Below are positions 1 to 7,329 of a stretch of DNA of 31,264 bases, piece after piece. The first letter of the stretch is position 1. Every line of letters begins with the position of its first letter. This DNA comes from a virus, in the IMG/VR virus record IMGVR_UViG_3300042564_001170, positions 1 to 31,264 of that record; one strand, written 5' to 3'. Position numbers and translations under genes: made by a program. The notes under the pieces were generated by a model. The model searched no databases. It was not told the DNA's origin and saw only the letters and a program-made list of their open reading frames with translations.

Positions 1-1872
1 ACTCAAATTCCAAACTGAATTTTCAACGCCCCAATTCAAAGTTTGTAAATAATTTAAATCAGTTGCAGCAAGTTGTATTTCATTTGAAAATCTTCGGTAT
101 TTATTTGAAAGAATATTTGCACCACTTGAATTTTTAAAGTAAATTCTATTTGTAGTAGCACCTTCAAAAGTTTCTATACCATTATCGTACATTAATATAG
201 GCTTTGGTGTATATGGTTGCAAATCTTTTGTCCACATTGTAGCAGTTAAAAAATCAGTTCCCGTAGTACGCTCCCACATTACATCCTCAAAAGGTGTTTT
301 AACTTCATAATTTTCATTATATGCTGAATTAATATTTTCATAAAATAAATCACCATATTCAAGTGGAGGATTCATTTCTCTGTAATTTGTATTTAAAACG
401 TTTTCCGATTTTTCGTGTTTAAAATCTATTTTTTTAAATAATTTAGGTTTTCCTATTTCTATTTCGTTTTGCTGAATAAATTTAGTTACATCTATTTCAT
501 CCCCATCTTGATACCATTTCTCTAATGGTACAAAATCAAATGTATTTTCAGCAGTCGGCACAATTACCATATTAAACATCTTAACCAACCCTGTAATAAA
601 ATCACTGACTTTAATATCGGGAACTAAACTTGGAATATTTAATTGCCCGCTTGTAGTTTGTGATGCGGATAGTGCAAATTGCTGTACAAAAAAATATCCG
701 CCTAATGTATTACCTATATTTTGCAATTTACTTCCATTACATTGTAATAAAGTATAAAAAGTTACTGCCCCAATATCGGAATTAATAAAAAATGTAAAAT
801 TAAAAGTTTCAGTAAATAACCCTTGACGTGTAAAAAATGTATTATTACTATTTCCGTTTAAATTTAAAAATGACATATAAGGCACTCCGTTATTATAAAC
901 GTGAACGTTATAATTTGTTGAAGTTGTATAAACAGCAATACTATAATAAATAACATCAGGGAATAAAATATCGGGATCAGTATATGGGTATGGAGGGTAA
1001 AAATCCGGAACACTTTGCCAACCCATTTCATATTCCCTATATTGCACATTTAATGTATCAGTTAAGTAATCAAAACCTGTAAAAGAACTAAATCCCCAAT
1101 TAATTTTAGTTAAATAACTTCTAAAAATCATTTTGTCAGCATTTTTGCAATACAAAAACAACTTGCTAAAAGTTTGACTATTTAAAAATTCTCCTGTAAA
1201 TGTAAGTCCGTATTGTGATTGGATATACTCAAATATTTTTGTAACTCGAATTGCAGGGAACAAATCCTCGTAATTAATTGCACCGGTAAGCAAAGTAACA
1301 TCGTTTGCAGTATTGCCCGTTTGGTATTCGTATCTTTTATCGTTTCCAATAATTGGGAAGTAAACATCAAGCGGCGTTGTTGAACTCATTGTAGCTACAA
1401 CATCGGCCAAACTATAATCTAAATTTAACTCACTTAATCGAGGCAAATTACCAATCTTATCATCTAAAAATTTGTCCTTGAGCTGCACCAAATTACCTAC
1501 GAAATTAATCGTATATGATTCGATAAAGTTGTTTTTCTTATTGGCCTTTTGCATTACAAATTTGCCATCACGGAATGGGATTGAGTCAATCTCAATATAT
1601 CCGTAGTATTTTATCCTGTGATCAAAAGCAAAGTCTACATCGAGCGGGTCCTCATCGCTTGTAAGTCCAACGGCTGACTCGTACCAATGTTTAAAAATTG
1701 TGTTGTTGTGTTTGCTCGCTGGCACTGTAAACGTCTGCGAATAGTCGGTAAATAGTTTCCCGATGTCGTTGAAGTTTTGAATTGACGATGTGATTGATAT
1801 TTTCTCATCGTTAAAAAGCTCAATTCGGTTGACCGCTTGGCCGTCAAAATCGTAAATGTATAATGCAACCAT
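1..1872 (-). CDS. Large tail/baseplate protein, N-terminal 624 codons (runs off the left edge)
   Basis: Open from ATG at 1872 to the window edge without a stop. The protein starts MVALYIYDFDGQAVNRIELF and contains a stretch reading FTVPASKHNNTIFKHWY, which I associate with large tail proteins of flavobacterial siphophages. The ATG directly follows the stop of the upstream gene (TAA then ATG), so translation is probably coupled. Through the terminal overlap the frame continues at 31103 and stops at 30573, giving a full product of about 799 residues. Position after a Dit-like gene and before the tape measure suggests a tail-tip or tail-associated-lysin-like structural protein, but I see no catalytic motif. 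Structural role is likely; the exact function is not established. Confidence 0.85.
   Translation of the reverse strand, partial: MVALYIYDFDGQAVNRIELFNDEKISITSSIQNFNDIGKLFTDYSQTFTVPASKHNNTIFKHWYESAVGLTSDEDPLDVDFAFDHRIKYYGYIEIDSIPFRDGKFVMQKANKKNNFIESYTINFVGNLVQLKDKFLDDKIGNLPRLSELNLDYSLADVVATMSSTTPLDVYFPIIGNDKRYEYQTGNTANDVTLLTGAINYEDLFPAIRVTKIFEYIQSQYGLTFTGEFLNSQTFSKLFLYCKNADKMIFRSYLTKINWGFSSFTGFDYLTDTLNVQYREYEMGWQSVPDFYPPYPYTDPDILFPDVIYYSIAVYTTSTNYNVHVYNNGVPYMSFLNLNGNSNNTFFTRQGLFTETFNFTFFINSDIGAVTFYTLLQCNGSKLQNIGNTLGGYFFVQQFALSASQTTSGQLNIPSLVPDIKVSDFITGLVKMFNMVIVPTAENTFDFVPLEKWYQDGDEIDVTKFIQQNEIEIGKPKLFKKIDFKHEKSENVLNTNYREMNPPLEYGDLFYENINSAYNENYEVKTPFEDVMWERTTGTDFLTATMWTKDLQPYTPKPILMYDNGIETFEGATTNRIYFKNSSGANILSNKYRRFSNEIQLAATDLNYLQTLNWGVENSVWNLS
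4..164. repeat. Left copy of the 161-bp terminal repeat (circular overlap)
   Basis: Positions 4-164 match 31104-31264 at a constant offset of 31100, with only two mismatches (28 g/c and 37 c/t). The three bases before it also differ (act versus tga). In the reading frame of the tail gene that crosses it, the changes are Gly GGC/GGG, Leu TTG/TTA and Ser AGT/TCA, all synonymous. This is what is expected when an assembler closes a circular or permuted phage genome from a population with strain variants. A real short terminal repeat is less likely because it lies inside a gene. Confidence 0.9.
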
Positions 1873-2970
1873 TTAAATCACGTCGTTAATTAAGTTATAC
1901 GAGTACTCGAAATCAATTGTATAATTGATGTTTTTATCTTTGATTCGAGTCTTAAGTGCAGTTGATTTGCTCTTCACGTTTACTGGTTTATTGTCAAGTA
2001 AAACAGTCTCGCTTAACATCAAATCCGTGATCACATTCGCAAAGTTCTCATCAACCCAACCTGTGTTGAGTGTCACGCTTTGCTTGCCGCTAAAATTGAA
2101 CGATTGGAATTGGTTGCGTTGCGGGTTATAGTCTAACGCGTCGGGCAATAAATGAAACGTTGAGTTTTCAATTTGCAAACTATTTGTCTGCGCTTTGAAA
2201 AACGTAAGGAATTGCCACCCTCCAAATCGATTTAAAAACTCGCACACTACTGGTGTGTATTTGCCCTCGCAAATTGGTATCATTGTGACGGTTGGTTGTA
2301 TCGTTTCAACAAGCTCGCTTTCGATTATGATATCATTGCCGAAATTATGGTTTGTAATCTCTACATTTTTTGCAGGGATTTTAAACATATAAATATCAGC
2401 GTCATTGCTTCCATCCAAAAGAGTGAATGTACTTGAGGACAAATTTCTACGATTTGTCCATTTAACCTCCGTAAGTGATTCCCCATCGTGATCAATTAAA
2501 ACGTTAAAATATGGTAGGTCGGCTTGAGCCAAATCCTCATCAAAATAGTACTTAATATCGGGATTTGTTAAGTAGGCAATTTTGCCATCAGTGATTTGAT
2601 TGTACCCACCCATGTAGGAAGTGAACCCGCTAACTCCTACGAAATTAAATTCGCGGTCAGCGTACCACGTTTTGTCGTCTGCGATTTGATAGTAAGACTC
2701 CGCAAACACATACACCCAAGCATCGTTGTTCTCTTGGTCGGGATATATTTCGGTATACGCGTCAATCGGATTTATTTTTTGAGCGATAAACGGAGCGATA
2801 TTAAATACTATCTCAAAATCAGTCTGAGAAGGTATTTTTTTCTCGAGGTAGATCGGTTGCTCTGGCATCGTTTCGCCTTTGTGCCAAATGTATAGCCGTA
2901 TTTGTGCAGCGACTTGAGTAGCCTCTCGCACTTGTAAAAAATAGGGACTTCTAACGTTTAATATTTTCAT
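1873..2970 (-). CDS. Tail protein, possibly distal-tail (Dit)-like
   Basis: Encodes 365 residues starting MKILNVRSPYFLQV. The N-terminal pattern (RSPYFLQV..., then alternating beta strands and KIPS) is one I recall from a conserved structural protein of Bacteroidota siphophages that sits next to the large tail-tip protein. It is rich in aromatic residues and predicted beta structure, with no membrane segment or signal peptide. It overlaps the upstream gene by 20 bp and abuts the downstream tail gene, so the three are clearly co-translated. A Dit or baseplate hub role is inferred from position; no residue-level motif proves it. Confidence 0.75.
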   Translation of the reverse strand: MKILNVRSPYFLQVREATQVAAQIRLYIWHKGETMPEQPIYLEKKIPSQTDFEIVFNIAPFIAQKINPIDAYTEIYPDQENNDAWVYVFAESYYQIADDKTWYADREFNFVGVSGFTSYMGGYNQITDGKIAYLTNPDIKYYFDEDLAQADLPYFNVLIDHDGESLTEVKWTNRRNLSSSTFTLLDGSNDADIYMFKIPAKNVEITNHNFGNDIIIESELVETIQPTVTMIPICEGKYTPVVCEFLNRFGGWQFLTFFKAQTNSLQIENSTFHLLPDALDYNPQRNQFQSFNFSGKQSVTLNTGWVDENFANVITDLMLSETVLLDNKPVNVKSKSTALKTRIKDKNINYTIDFEYSYNLINDVI

Positions 2971-3481
2971 TTACTACGTATTTTAAAAATGATTCTAAGT
3001 CTAAGCCGTATTTTTCGGCGATAACTTGGTCAAAGTTTTGGTATTCTAAATCAAATGCCGAGCGAAAAAATTTCGTCTCGGGTGTTCCTGTTTTATTTAT
3101 CGAGCGGGTTATTGCTGCGACCAACGATTTACGGCTTGTAAATTGACCGCTTGCGCTTCGGGTGCCTTTTAATCCTTTTCTAACCACCCACTTATCAATC
3201 GCACCTGTTGACGCGCTGGCCTTGTATGGAGATTGTGGGGCCTTTCTACTTGATTGGCTCCCTGTTGTTCCATAGTCCAATAGCTTCCAGTAAGACTCAG
3301 CAAAGAAATCAAACTCTAACGAGTTCGGGTTTATCTTTGTTTTGAACGTGAGCGACCTCGATAGGTTGCCGCTTGCGTTGTGCGTGCCATATTTGCCCCC
3401 TCGTTTTAAATTGGCTTGCGCTCGCTCTACAACTGACGCGCCAAAATCATTGAGGGCCTGTTGAACTATTTTAGTTTCCAT
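2951..3481 (-). CDS. HK97 gp10-like head-tail/tail completion protein
   Basis: Encodes 176 residues. The N-terminal part reads as a helix followed by a basic, Gly/Ser-rich segment (RGGKYGTHNASGNLSRSL), then YWKLLDYGTTGS, and later PETKFFRSAF. The 'ASGNLSRSL ... DYGTTG' combination resembles the HK97 gp10 family, proteins that complete the tail or head-tail joint. It overlaps its neighbours by 11 bp (upstream) and 20 bp (downstream). Placement between the putative tail terminator and the Dit-like gene fits. The family call is from pattern memory and is moderately secure. Confidence 0.7.
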   Translation of the reverse strand: METKIVQQALNDFGASVVERAQANLKRGGKYGTHNASGNLSRSLTFKTKINPNSLEFDFFAESYWKLLDYGTTGSQSSRKAPQSPYKASASTGAIDKWVVRKGLKGTRSASGQFTSRKSLVAAITRSINKTGTPETKFFRSAFDLEYQNFDQVIAEKYGLDLESFLKYVVNENIKR

Positions 3482-3935
3482 CGCAACAAACTGAGAATTG
3501 ATCGTTTGGAACGCTCAACTCAATGTCACACTTCCAACCGTCGAGGGCATTTGTGAACGCCATAAATATCGGCTGCAAATTAGGCTCATTCAAAAGTTCG
3601 ATGTCGTTCTCGTTGCGTCTGAGCTGCATTTTTGTGATCATATAGTTGAGTATCGCGTGGCAGGTGTTTAGGTTGTCGAGTTCGTTGTCGTTGCCTAAAA
3701 ATTTGTCCTTGATTTGCACCTTTGACATGTTGCGAATGTCAACGACTGCCACTTCAAAAGTAAAAGTCACAACGCCAGTACTAACGACTGACGAGAGTAC
3801 ATTAATGTGAGCGAGTGGGAATATGTTTTTTTTGACGTTGTCGATTATGTCCGTGCCTTGAGTGATTGTGTTAAGGAGCGGCGCACTTTCGAGCGTGGTT
3901 TTTATGTAATCTATTGCTTGGTAAAATGTTCGCAT
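3471..3935 (-). CDS. Putative tail terminator / tail completion protein
   Basis: Encodes 154 residues beginning MRTFYQAIDYIKTTL. Size, the N-terminal amphipathic helix, and the central strand-rich part (VVTFTFEVAVVDIRNM) resemble tail terminator proteins, which cap the tail tube. The start ATG overlaps the stop codon of the upstream -1 reading frame (TAATG at 3937-3933). It does not touch the stop of the 0-frame chaperone product at 3985. That spacing supports translation of the shifted frame and coupling to this gene. The C-terminus (SVCCDGN) is unremarkable. The functional call is by position and shape only. Confidence 0.6.
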   Translation of the reverse strand: MRTFYQAIDYIKTTLESAPLLNTITQGTDIIDNVKKNIFPLAHINVLSSVVSTGVVTFTFEVAVVDIRNMSKVQIKDKFLGNDNELDNLNTCHAILNYMITKMQLRRNENDIELLNEPNLQPIFMAFTNALDGWKCDIELSVPNDQFSVCCDGN

Positions 3936-4677
3936 TATTTCATTTGTTTTTTAATTTGTTTGGCTTCTTCTGCCGACTCATCGATTAGGTAAGATAGTAG
4001 CGTGAGTGATTCATGAAGAGGCTCTTTTCCCACATCTCGAACGTGGACTCTAAGTTCACGCGACAATCTAACAAAGCTTTGAAACCAACCCCAGCGGTCT
4101 CCAAAATTTCCTCCAAATTCAGTCCCTCCCTCGCTGCTTTGTCCTCCAAATGCAATAGGGTATTGCTCAACAATTCCTTGTTTAAAGTCCAAAAAAAAAG
4201 CATCGAGCCAACCACAATATCCATTGTGACATCCTTATAAAAATCTGCCTTGCTTTCGTCGCCATCGTACTCTTCAATTTCATAAAATTCGCCTGCTTTA
4301 CGTTTAATAGGTCTATAAAGTACCGACATTAATAGCGGTATATTTTCATCAGTACCAAGCAGCGTGTCAATTGTTGCGTGTTCGCCGAGTGTAATCTTAT
4401 CAAAGTTCGGAATAAATCCGTAGTTGACGCCATTCATTTTAAACGTGCGGACGAGCTTCGGCTTTTGATCCAATACTTTTGCAAGAGTCTCAATAATATC
4501 AGTAAAATCATTAACAGGGATTTTCATAACATCGGCCACCGTTAGGTTGCAAAATATCGCCACCATTTGAATGCAAACGAAGGTCTCATCGTCGAGGTTG
4601 TCCTTCAATACCTTTTGATATCGTGAATATTGCGACAATTTTATCTCGCTTAAGCTTGTTGGAATAACTACTCTCAT
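3935..4677 (-). CDS. Tail assembly chaperone, -1 frameshift fusion (gpGT-like)
   Basis: Shifting -1 on the T run gives 162 codons of the 0 frame plus 85 codons of the second frame, about 247 residues. The second frame opens only at the slippery site (its sole early start-like codon is a TTG in the T run), so independent initiation is unlikely. Its sequence includes NFGDRWGWFQSFVRLS and PLHESLTLLSYLIDE, which match the T-domain pattern I recall from Bacteroidota phage tail chaperones (WGW...L...P..E.L..LSY). Its stop overlaps the next gene's ATG. Lambda G/GT is the classic precedent for such a -1 shift. Efficiency cannot be judged here. Confidence 0.75.
3985..4677 (-). CDS. Tail assembly chaperone, 0-frame product (gpG-like)
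   Basis: Encodes 230 residues starting MRVVIPTSLSEIKLSQYSRY. I recall related proteins in Bacteroidota siphophages at the tail chaperone position; they help fold or recruit the tape measure during tail assembly. The gene contains a run of nine T's (minus strand) at codons 160-163, where ribosomes could slip to -1. Without slippage, translation continues for 68 codons (starting WTLNKELL) to a stop at 3985. This downstream part still looks like normal protein, so the region may be coded in two frames. The gene follows a 136-bp gap after the large terminase and carries a putative late promoter just before its ATG. Confidence 0.75.
   Translation of the reverse strand: MRVVIPTSLSEIKLSQYSRYQKVLKDNLDDETFVCIQMVAIFCNLTVADVMKIPVNDFTDIIETLAKVLDQKPKLVRTFKMNGVNYGFIPNFDKITLGEHATIDTLLGTDENIPLLMSVLYRPIKRKAGEFYEIEEYDGDESKADFYKDVTMDIVVGSMLFFWTLNKELLSNTLLHLEDKAAREGLNLEEILETAGVGFKALLDCRVNLESTFEMWEKSLFMNHSRYYLT
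4191..4200 (-). other. Slippery site for -1 ribosomal frameshifting
   Basis: On the minus strand the sequence is C followed by nine T's, read in the 0 frame as CTT TTT TTT TGG. This contains the heptamer T TTT TTT in the correct phase for a simultaneous -1 slip, after which reading resumes as TTG GAC in the second frame. It lies in the tail chaperone gene, the usual place for this type of recoding in siphophages. Confidence 0.75.
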
Positions 4678-4706
4678 ACTTATATAACTGAAAAATTTGG
4701 TTTTGT
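4678..4706 (-). promoter_or_regulatory. Putative late promoter 1 (before tail cluster)
   Basis: On the minus strand ACAAAAC (4706-4700) is followed by 10 nt, AGTTAT (4689-4684), 6 nt and the ATG of the tail chaperone. The same arrangement occurs before 25778 (same spacing) and before 28433 (one base shifted). If transcription began at the ATG, AGTTAT would sit at -12 to -7, a normal -10 position. Alternatively the motif is a translation signal. Seen in sequence; the function is inferred. Confidence 0.5.
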
Positions 4707-4713
4707 TTATTTT

Positions 4714-4772
4714 TTGTACCCGCTTGGGTGTTATTTTAGGAAAAATTCATGCAATTGTACCCTATCGGGTGT
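4714..4772. repeat. Two 18-bp copies of TTGTACCC-N4-GGGTGT
   Basis: Copies at 4714-4731 and 4755-4772 are identical except for the 4-bp centre (gctt versus tatc) and lie 41 bp apart, about four helical turns. Each is an imperfect inverted repeat (ACCC/GGGT core). They fill the gap between the terminase and tail chaperone genes. A partial third copy in the opposite orientation (14676-14693) overlaps the primase-operon promoter. They could be operator sites or short RNA hairpins. Confidence 0.5.
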
Positions 4773-4775
4773 CCG

Positions 4776-4808
4776 CTATTGTATAAAAAATGCGCTTTCT
4801 TTTATCAA
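4776..4808 (-). promoter_or_regulatory. Possible sigma-70-like promoter after the terminase gene
   Basis: On the minus strand TTGATA (4808-4803) is followed 17 nt later by TATACAAT (4785-4778). The spacing suits a conventional -35/-10 pair and the site lies in the noncoding gap after the large terminase stop. Such hexamers are not the usual Bacteroidota type and AT-rich DNA gives chance matches, so this is tentative. Confidence 0.25.
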
Positions 4809-4813
4809 AGAAG

Positions 4814-5977
4814 CTAAGTTATGATAACTTTTCTCGATTTTCTTATCGATAGGCCCATCATTGCAAAATAGCGAAGGGCGTCAATCGCATGATTGTAGTC
4901 ATCAATCGGGCGGTTGAGTCGCTTGCCTGTTTTGTCGGTGTCCCAAGAGTAGTTGCGCAGCTCTTTTATTAGGTTGGTGCTTTGCTTTGTGACCAGCAAG
5001 TCCTTTTCCTGCAATACTGAAATCCCGAAATTGATTGAGTCGGCACCTTTTACAACTGGCTTAATATTGAAACCCGCTCGGCGTATCTCCTCAATAGATT
5101 TTGGCTCCGCTGAGTCGGCCCAAATTGGTAGGCGTTTGTCTTGTTTCATTAATCGAATGATATCCGAGTTTAAAAGTGAGGTCGAATAAATCAATTCGTC
5201 TGCAATTATTTTGCCGTTGTACTCGTATACGGCGATCATTGCCGTTGGATCGTTTGAGTACCCGAAATCGAGGCCGCAACCTAAGAATTTTGCCTCTTGA
5301 GGTATTGTGTCTATTTGTTCCCAATTAGGGAACACAACGCCCTCAAGTGAGCCGAGTTGACCTAATCCATAAACGTTATACCAGTTCGCCCAAAAAGTTG
5401 AGGTCTTGGCCTTCTCTTTTGCTTTGAGAATAAAATTTAGGGCTGATTCGGGACAAGCCTCGTTGTCCTCGTAGTTCACAATTAAGAAATCCACGTCGTG
5501 GTCGTTCATTAAATCGGTGTGAAACCAAAACTCGTTCACTGGATTCCAATCCAAATAAACGCCTTTTTTGGTACGCGAGGCGAGTTCGGTGTACGCGTGG
5601 AAGGTCATATTATTTGCCTCGTTCATGTACAAATAATCACGCCTTGCACCTCGAAGCTTTGAGTCGTTCTCTGCGCTAAAAAATTCTATGGCCGAGTTGT
5701 TGGCAAAGGTGTATTTAAAGTCGGTCGCGTTCCATCTTTGCGGATTCCATCGACCTGTCAATACCATTATTTTTTTAAAGTCTTTTATTGCCCCTCTTTT
5801 GAGGTGTGGTATCGACTCCGCTACAACCGAGATTTCGAGAAGCTCGGTCTTGCAGCATAAGTCAATAAGTATTGGAAGGATTCCGAAGGTCTTGCCCGCT
5901 GAGGTGCCTCCTTGTATTCCTTTGGTAAATTTTTTTAGCCCTAAGACTTTATTAATTACTGTTGTTCGTACAAACAT
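4814..5977 (-). CDS. terL: Terminase large subunit
   Basis: The packaging motor ATPase/nuclease that loads DNA into the prohead through the portal. From ATG at 5977 it has 387 residues. Walker A is GGTSAGKT at 23-30 and the Walker B-like LYMNE ends with the catalytic Glu at about 120. The RNase H-like nuclease acids are visible as LDFGYSNDP (D237), WADSAEP (D288) and NHAIDALRY (D366). The frame is open further upstream to a TTG at 6058, but that would overlap the small subunit by 107 bp and add a non-conserved stretch. The ATG at 5977 overlaps it by only 26 bp. The gene immediately follows the small terminase. Motifs make this call very secure. Confidence 0.95.
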   Translation of the reverse strand: MFVRTTVINKVLGLKKFTKGIQGGTSAGKTFGILPILIDLCCKTELLEISVVAESIPHLKRGAIKDFKKIMVLTGRWNPQRWNATDFKYTFANNSAIEFFSAENDSKLRGARRDYLYMNEANNMTFHAYTELASRTKKGVYLDWNPVNEFWFHTDLMNDHDVDFLIVNYEDNEACPESALNFILKAKEKAKTSTFWANWYNVYGLGQLGSLEGVVFPNWEQIDTIPQEAKFLGCGLDFGYSNDPTAMIAVYEYNGKIIADELIYSTSLLNSDIIRLMKQDKRLPIWADSAEPKSIEEIRRAGFNIKPVVKGADSINFGISVLQEKDLLVTKQSTNLIKELRNYSWDTDKTGKRLNRPIDDYNHAIDALRYFAMMGLSIRKSRKVIIT

Positions 5978-6365
5978 CGGGAAAAAGTGGTTGCTCTTGG
6001 TGCGTTGTGATGTCTTGATATACCCTATCGGAGTACTTTTTTGGGTGCAATTTTGCAACGATCCATTTGCGAGCGTCGATTTTTAATCGATCACGTTGCA
6101 CTACATTCGCTCCAGTAAAGGGTGTATGATCCTCGTCGGAGTGATCGGCGATGTCGATGATGTCCTCAAAGATAACGTCAGCTCGGATTTCGCACGCGCG
6201 CACGTATCTTTTTGCTTTGTCTTCGTCTGCTTCCAACCACTGATAAAACGTTGCAGTACTTGGGAACTCTTTACGTCTTAAGATTGATATAAGTGAATTG
6301 CCTTGCTCTATTTCTCTTAAGATTTCGTCGAAAGTGTCATCTATTTGTTGCTGGGAGTAAGCCAT
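5952..6365 (-). CDS. terS: Terminase small subunit
   Basis: Encodes 137 residues. The N-terminal part has a helix-turn-helix look (SLISILRRKEFPSTATFYQWLEADEDKAKRY, about residues 23-53), followed by a helical, acidic oligomerisation-type region and DARKWIVAKLHPKKYSDRV, a pattern typical of small terminase subunits that recognise the packaging site. It lies directly before the large subunit and overlaps it by 26 bp. It also overlaps the upstream 71-codon gene by 25 bp. No cos or pac site could be pointed out. Family and context agree well. Confidence 0.9.
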   Translation of the reverse strand: MAYSQQQIDDTFDEILREIEQGNSLISILRRKEFPSTATFYQWLEADEDKAKRYVRACEIRADVIFEDIIDIADHSDEDHTPFTGANVVQRDRLKIDARKWIVAKLHPKKYSDRVYQDITTHQEQPLFPDVCTNNSN

Positions 6366-6556
6366 TGTCCTATTATTACTTGATTAACTGGTATATTTTC
6401 GTCGGTTTGTATCTTAAAATCTCGGTATTCCTTGAGTTTTAAAATATCGTATAGGTTGGGTGCAAGCCAAAGCTCGTTGTGAGTAACGTCTTCGGGTTTG
6501 TTGTCGATTAGTTTGTCTAAAAATTCACACAATAGACCGAATTGGTTATCCTCCAT
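6341..6556 (-). CDS. Hypothetical protein (71 aa) before the terminase genes
   Basis: Encodes a 71-residue acidic protein starting MEDNQFGLLCEFLDKLIDN. I recognise no domain; it has no membrane segment and reads as mixed helix/strand. It overlaps both neighbours (25 bp with the small terminase and 11 bp with the zinc-ribbon-like gene), which is strong evidence that it is really translated as part of this operon. The phrase THNELWLAPNLYDIL may be a surface-exposed conserved patch, but no function can be inferred. Confidence 0.7.
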   Translation of the reverse strand: MEDNQFGLLCEFLDKLIDNKPEDVTHNELWLAPNLYDILKLKEYRDFKIQTDENIPVNQVIIGQWLTPSNK

Positions 6557-6920
6557 AATTCGATAGTTTGTTGAGGTCTTTTATAATTTGCTCATGTACT
6601 TTGGAGCAGGTTGGGCAATTGCTATTGTCTAAACCAAAGTATTTGAGATATAAGGCGTTTAAATAGGTCACGTCGTCTAAGTTTAACTCGGTGCGTTTTC
6701 CATCGATTACACGTTGCCCTTTAAGCTCAAGGAAGGTTTTAAACATTTCTTTGTCTTCTGCTGACATCTCGCTTTTAACTCTTTTAAAATTAAATAAACG
6801 ATTCAGTCCGAATTGACGCTCTTTGCAATCTTGACAAGGCTCAATCCCAACTGAGTTGGTTATATTAGCGATCACATCGCCAAGACCTTGTATTTCTTTT
6901 TTAGTCCTTCTTTTTGCCAT
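6546..6920 (-). CDS. Conserved phage protein with two CxxC knuckles (zinc-ribbon-like)
   Basis: Encodes 124 residues. Two Cys pairs are visible, C29-x2-C32 and C102-x2-C105, which together could bind one zinc. The start MAKRRTKKEIQGLGDVI is basic. The segment GLGDVIANIT...CKER...LNRLFNFKR resembles a small protein family I recall next to terminase genes in flavobacterial phages, whose role is not known. It overlaps the sigma-like gene by 20 bp and the 71-codon gene by 11 bp. Packaging or transcription roles are both possible from context; neither is shown. Confidence 0.7.
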   Translation of the reverse strand: MAKRRTKKEIQGLGDVIANITNSVGIEPCQDCKERQFGLNRLFNFKRVKSEMSAEDKEMFKTFLELKGQRVIDGKRTELNLDDVTYLNALYLKYFGLDNSNCPTCSKVHEQIIKDLNKLSNYGG

Positions 6921-7329
6921 TTATTTTAGATTTGACCATCTTATTAACTCGATGGATAGTTTGTAAGTGTATGCCTGTTTGTCGGCTGAGTTCACGTTGA
7001 CCTACCAAAGTTGAAAGCTCAAACATTGTCCTTTCATACCAGGTTAAACCTTTCATAAGTTGAAAGTAATCCACTGGCTCGATGTATTCCGTGTCCTCAA
7101 TCTCTATATTACTAAAATCGACTATTAAATCCTTTTGCTGCTTAGCATAGTCATAGAACAAGTTCCTTAATACTGTATAAATATATCCATCTTTGATAAG
7201 ATTAGTATTTTGATACAATTTAAGATACATTTCCTGTACTAACTCGTCAGCCAAGTCCTTGTCTTTACATATTTGGAAAGCCATCTTGCGCCATTGTGCG
7301 TCTTTTTTGGCTAACTCCTCCAGTATCAT
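6901..7329 (-). CDS. Sigma-70-family-like transcription factor
   Basis: Encodes 142 residues. Residues 20-64 (CKDKDLADELVQEMYLKLYQ, then YIYTVLRNLFYDYAKQQ) read as sigma region 2, the part that binds RNA polymerase core and the -10 element. Residues 97-133 (WYERTMFELSTLVG, then SRQTGIHLQTIHRVNKMVKS) read as a region 4 helix-turn-helix. The size is a little short for ECF sigma factors, which usually have 160-200 residues. It lies in the middle operon just before the terminase genes, a good position for a late-gene activator that retargets host RNA polymerase. It could also be an anti-host or degenerate factor. The structural similarity is clear; the regulatory role is inference. Confidence 0.75.
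   Translation of the reverse strand: MILEELAKKDAQWRKMAFQICKDKDLADELVQEMYLKLYQNTNLIKDGYIYTVLRNLFYDYAKQQKDLIVDFSNIEIEDTEYIEPVDYFQLMKGLTWYERTMFELSTLVGQRELSRQTGIHLQTIHRVNKMVKSKINGKKKD

Noticed and set aside
1635-1868. 77-codon open frame overlapping the large tail gene
   Set aside because: It is out of frame with the open 624-codon tail protein, which has the expected FTVPAS motif and a start abutting the previous gene.
5978-6058. TTG-initiated 27-residue extension of the large terminase
   Set aside because: It would overlap the small terminase gene by 107 bp. The ATG at 5977 leaves only 26 bp of overlap and precedes the ATPase motif by a normal distance.
5688-6086. 132-codon open frame on the plus strand
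   Set aside because: It is antisense to the large and small terminase genes, whose motifs are certain. The protein has no recognisable pattern, and no other plus-strand gene is supported.
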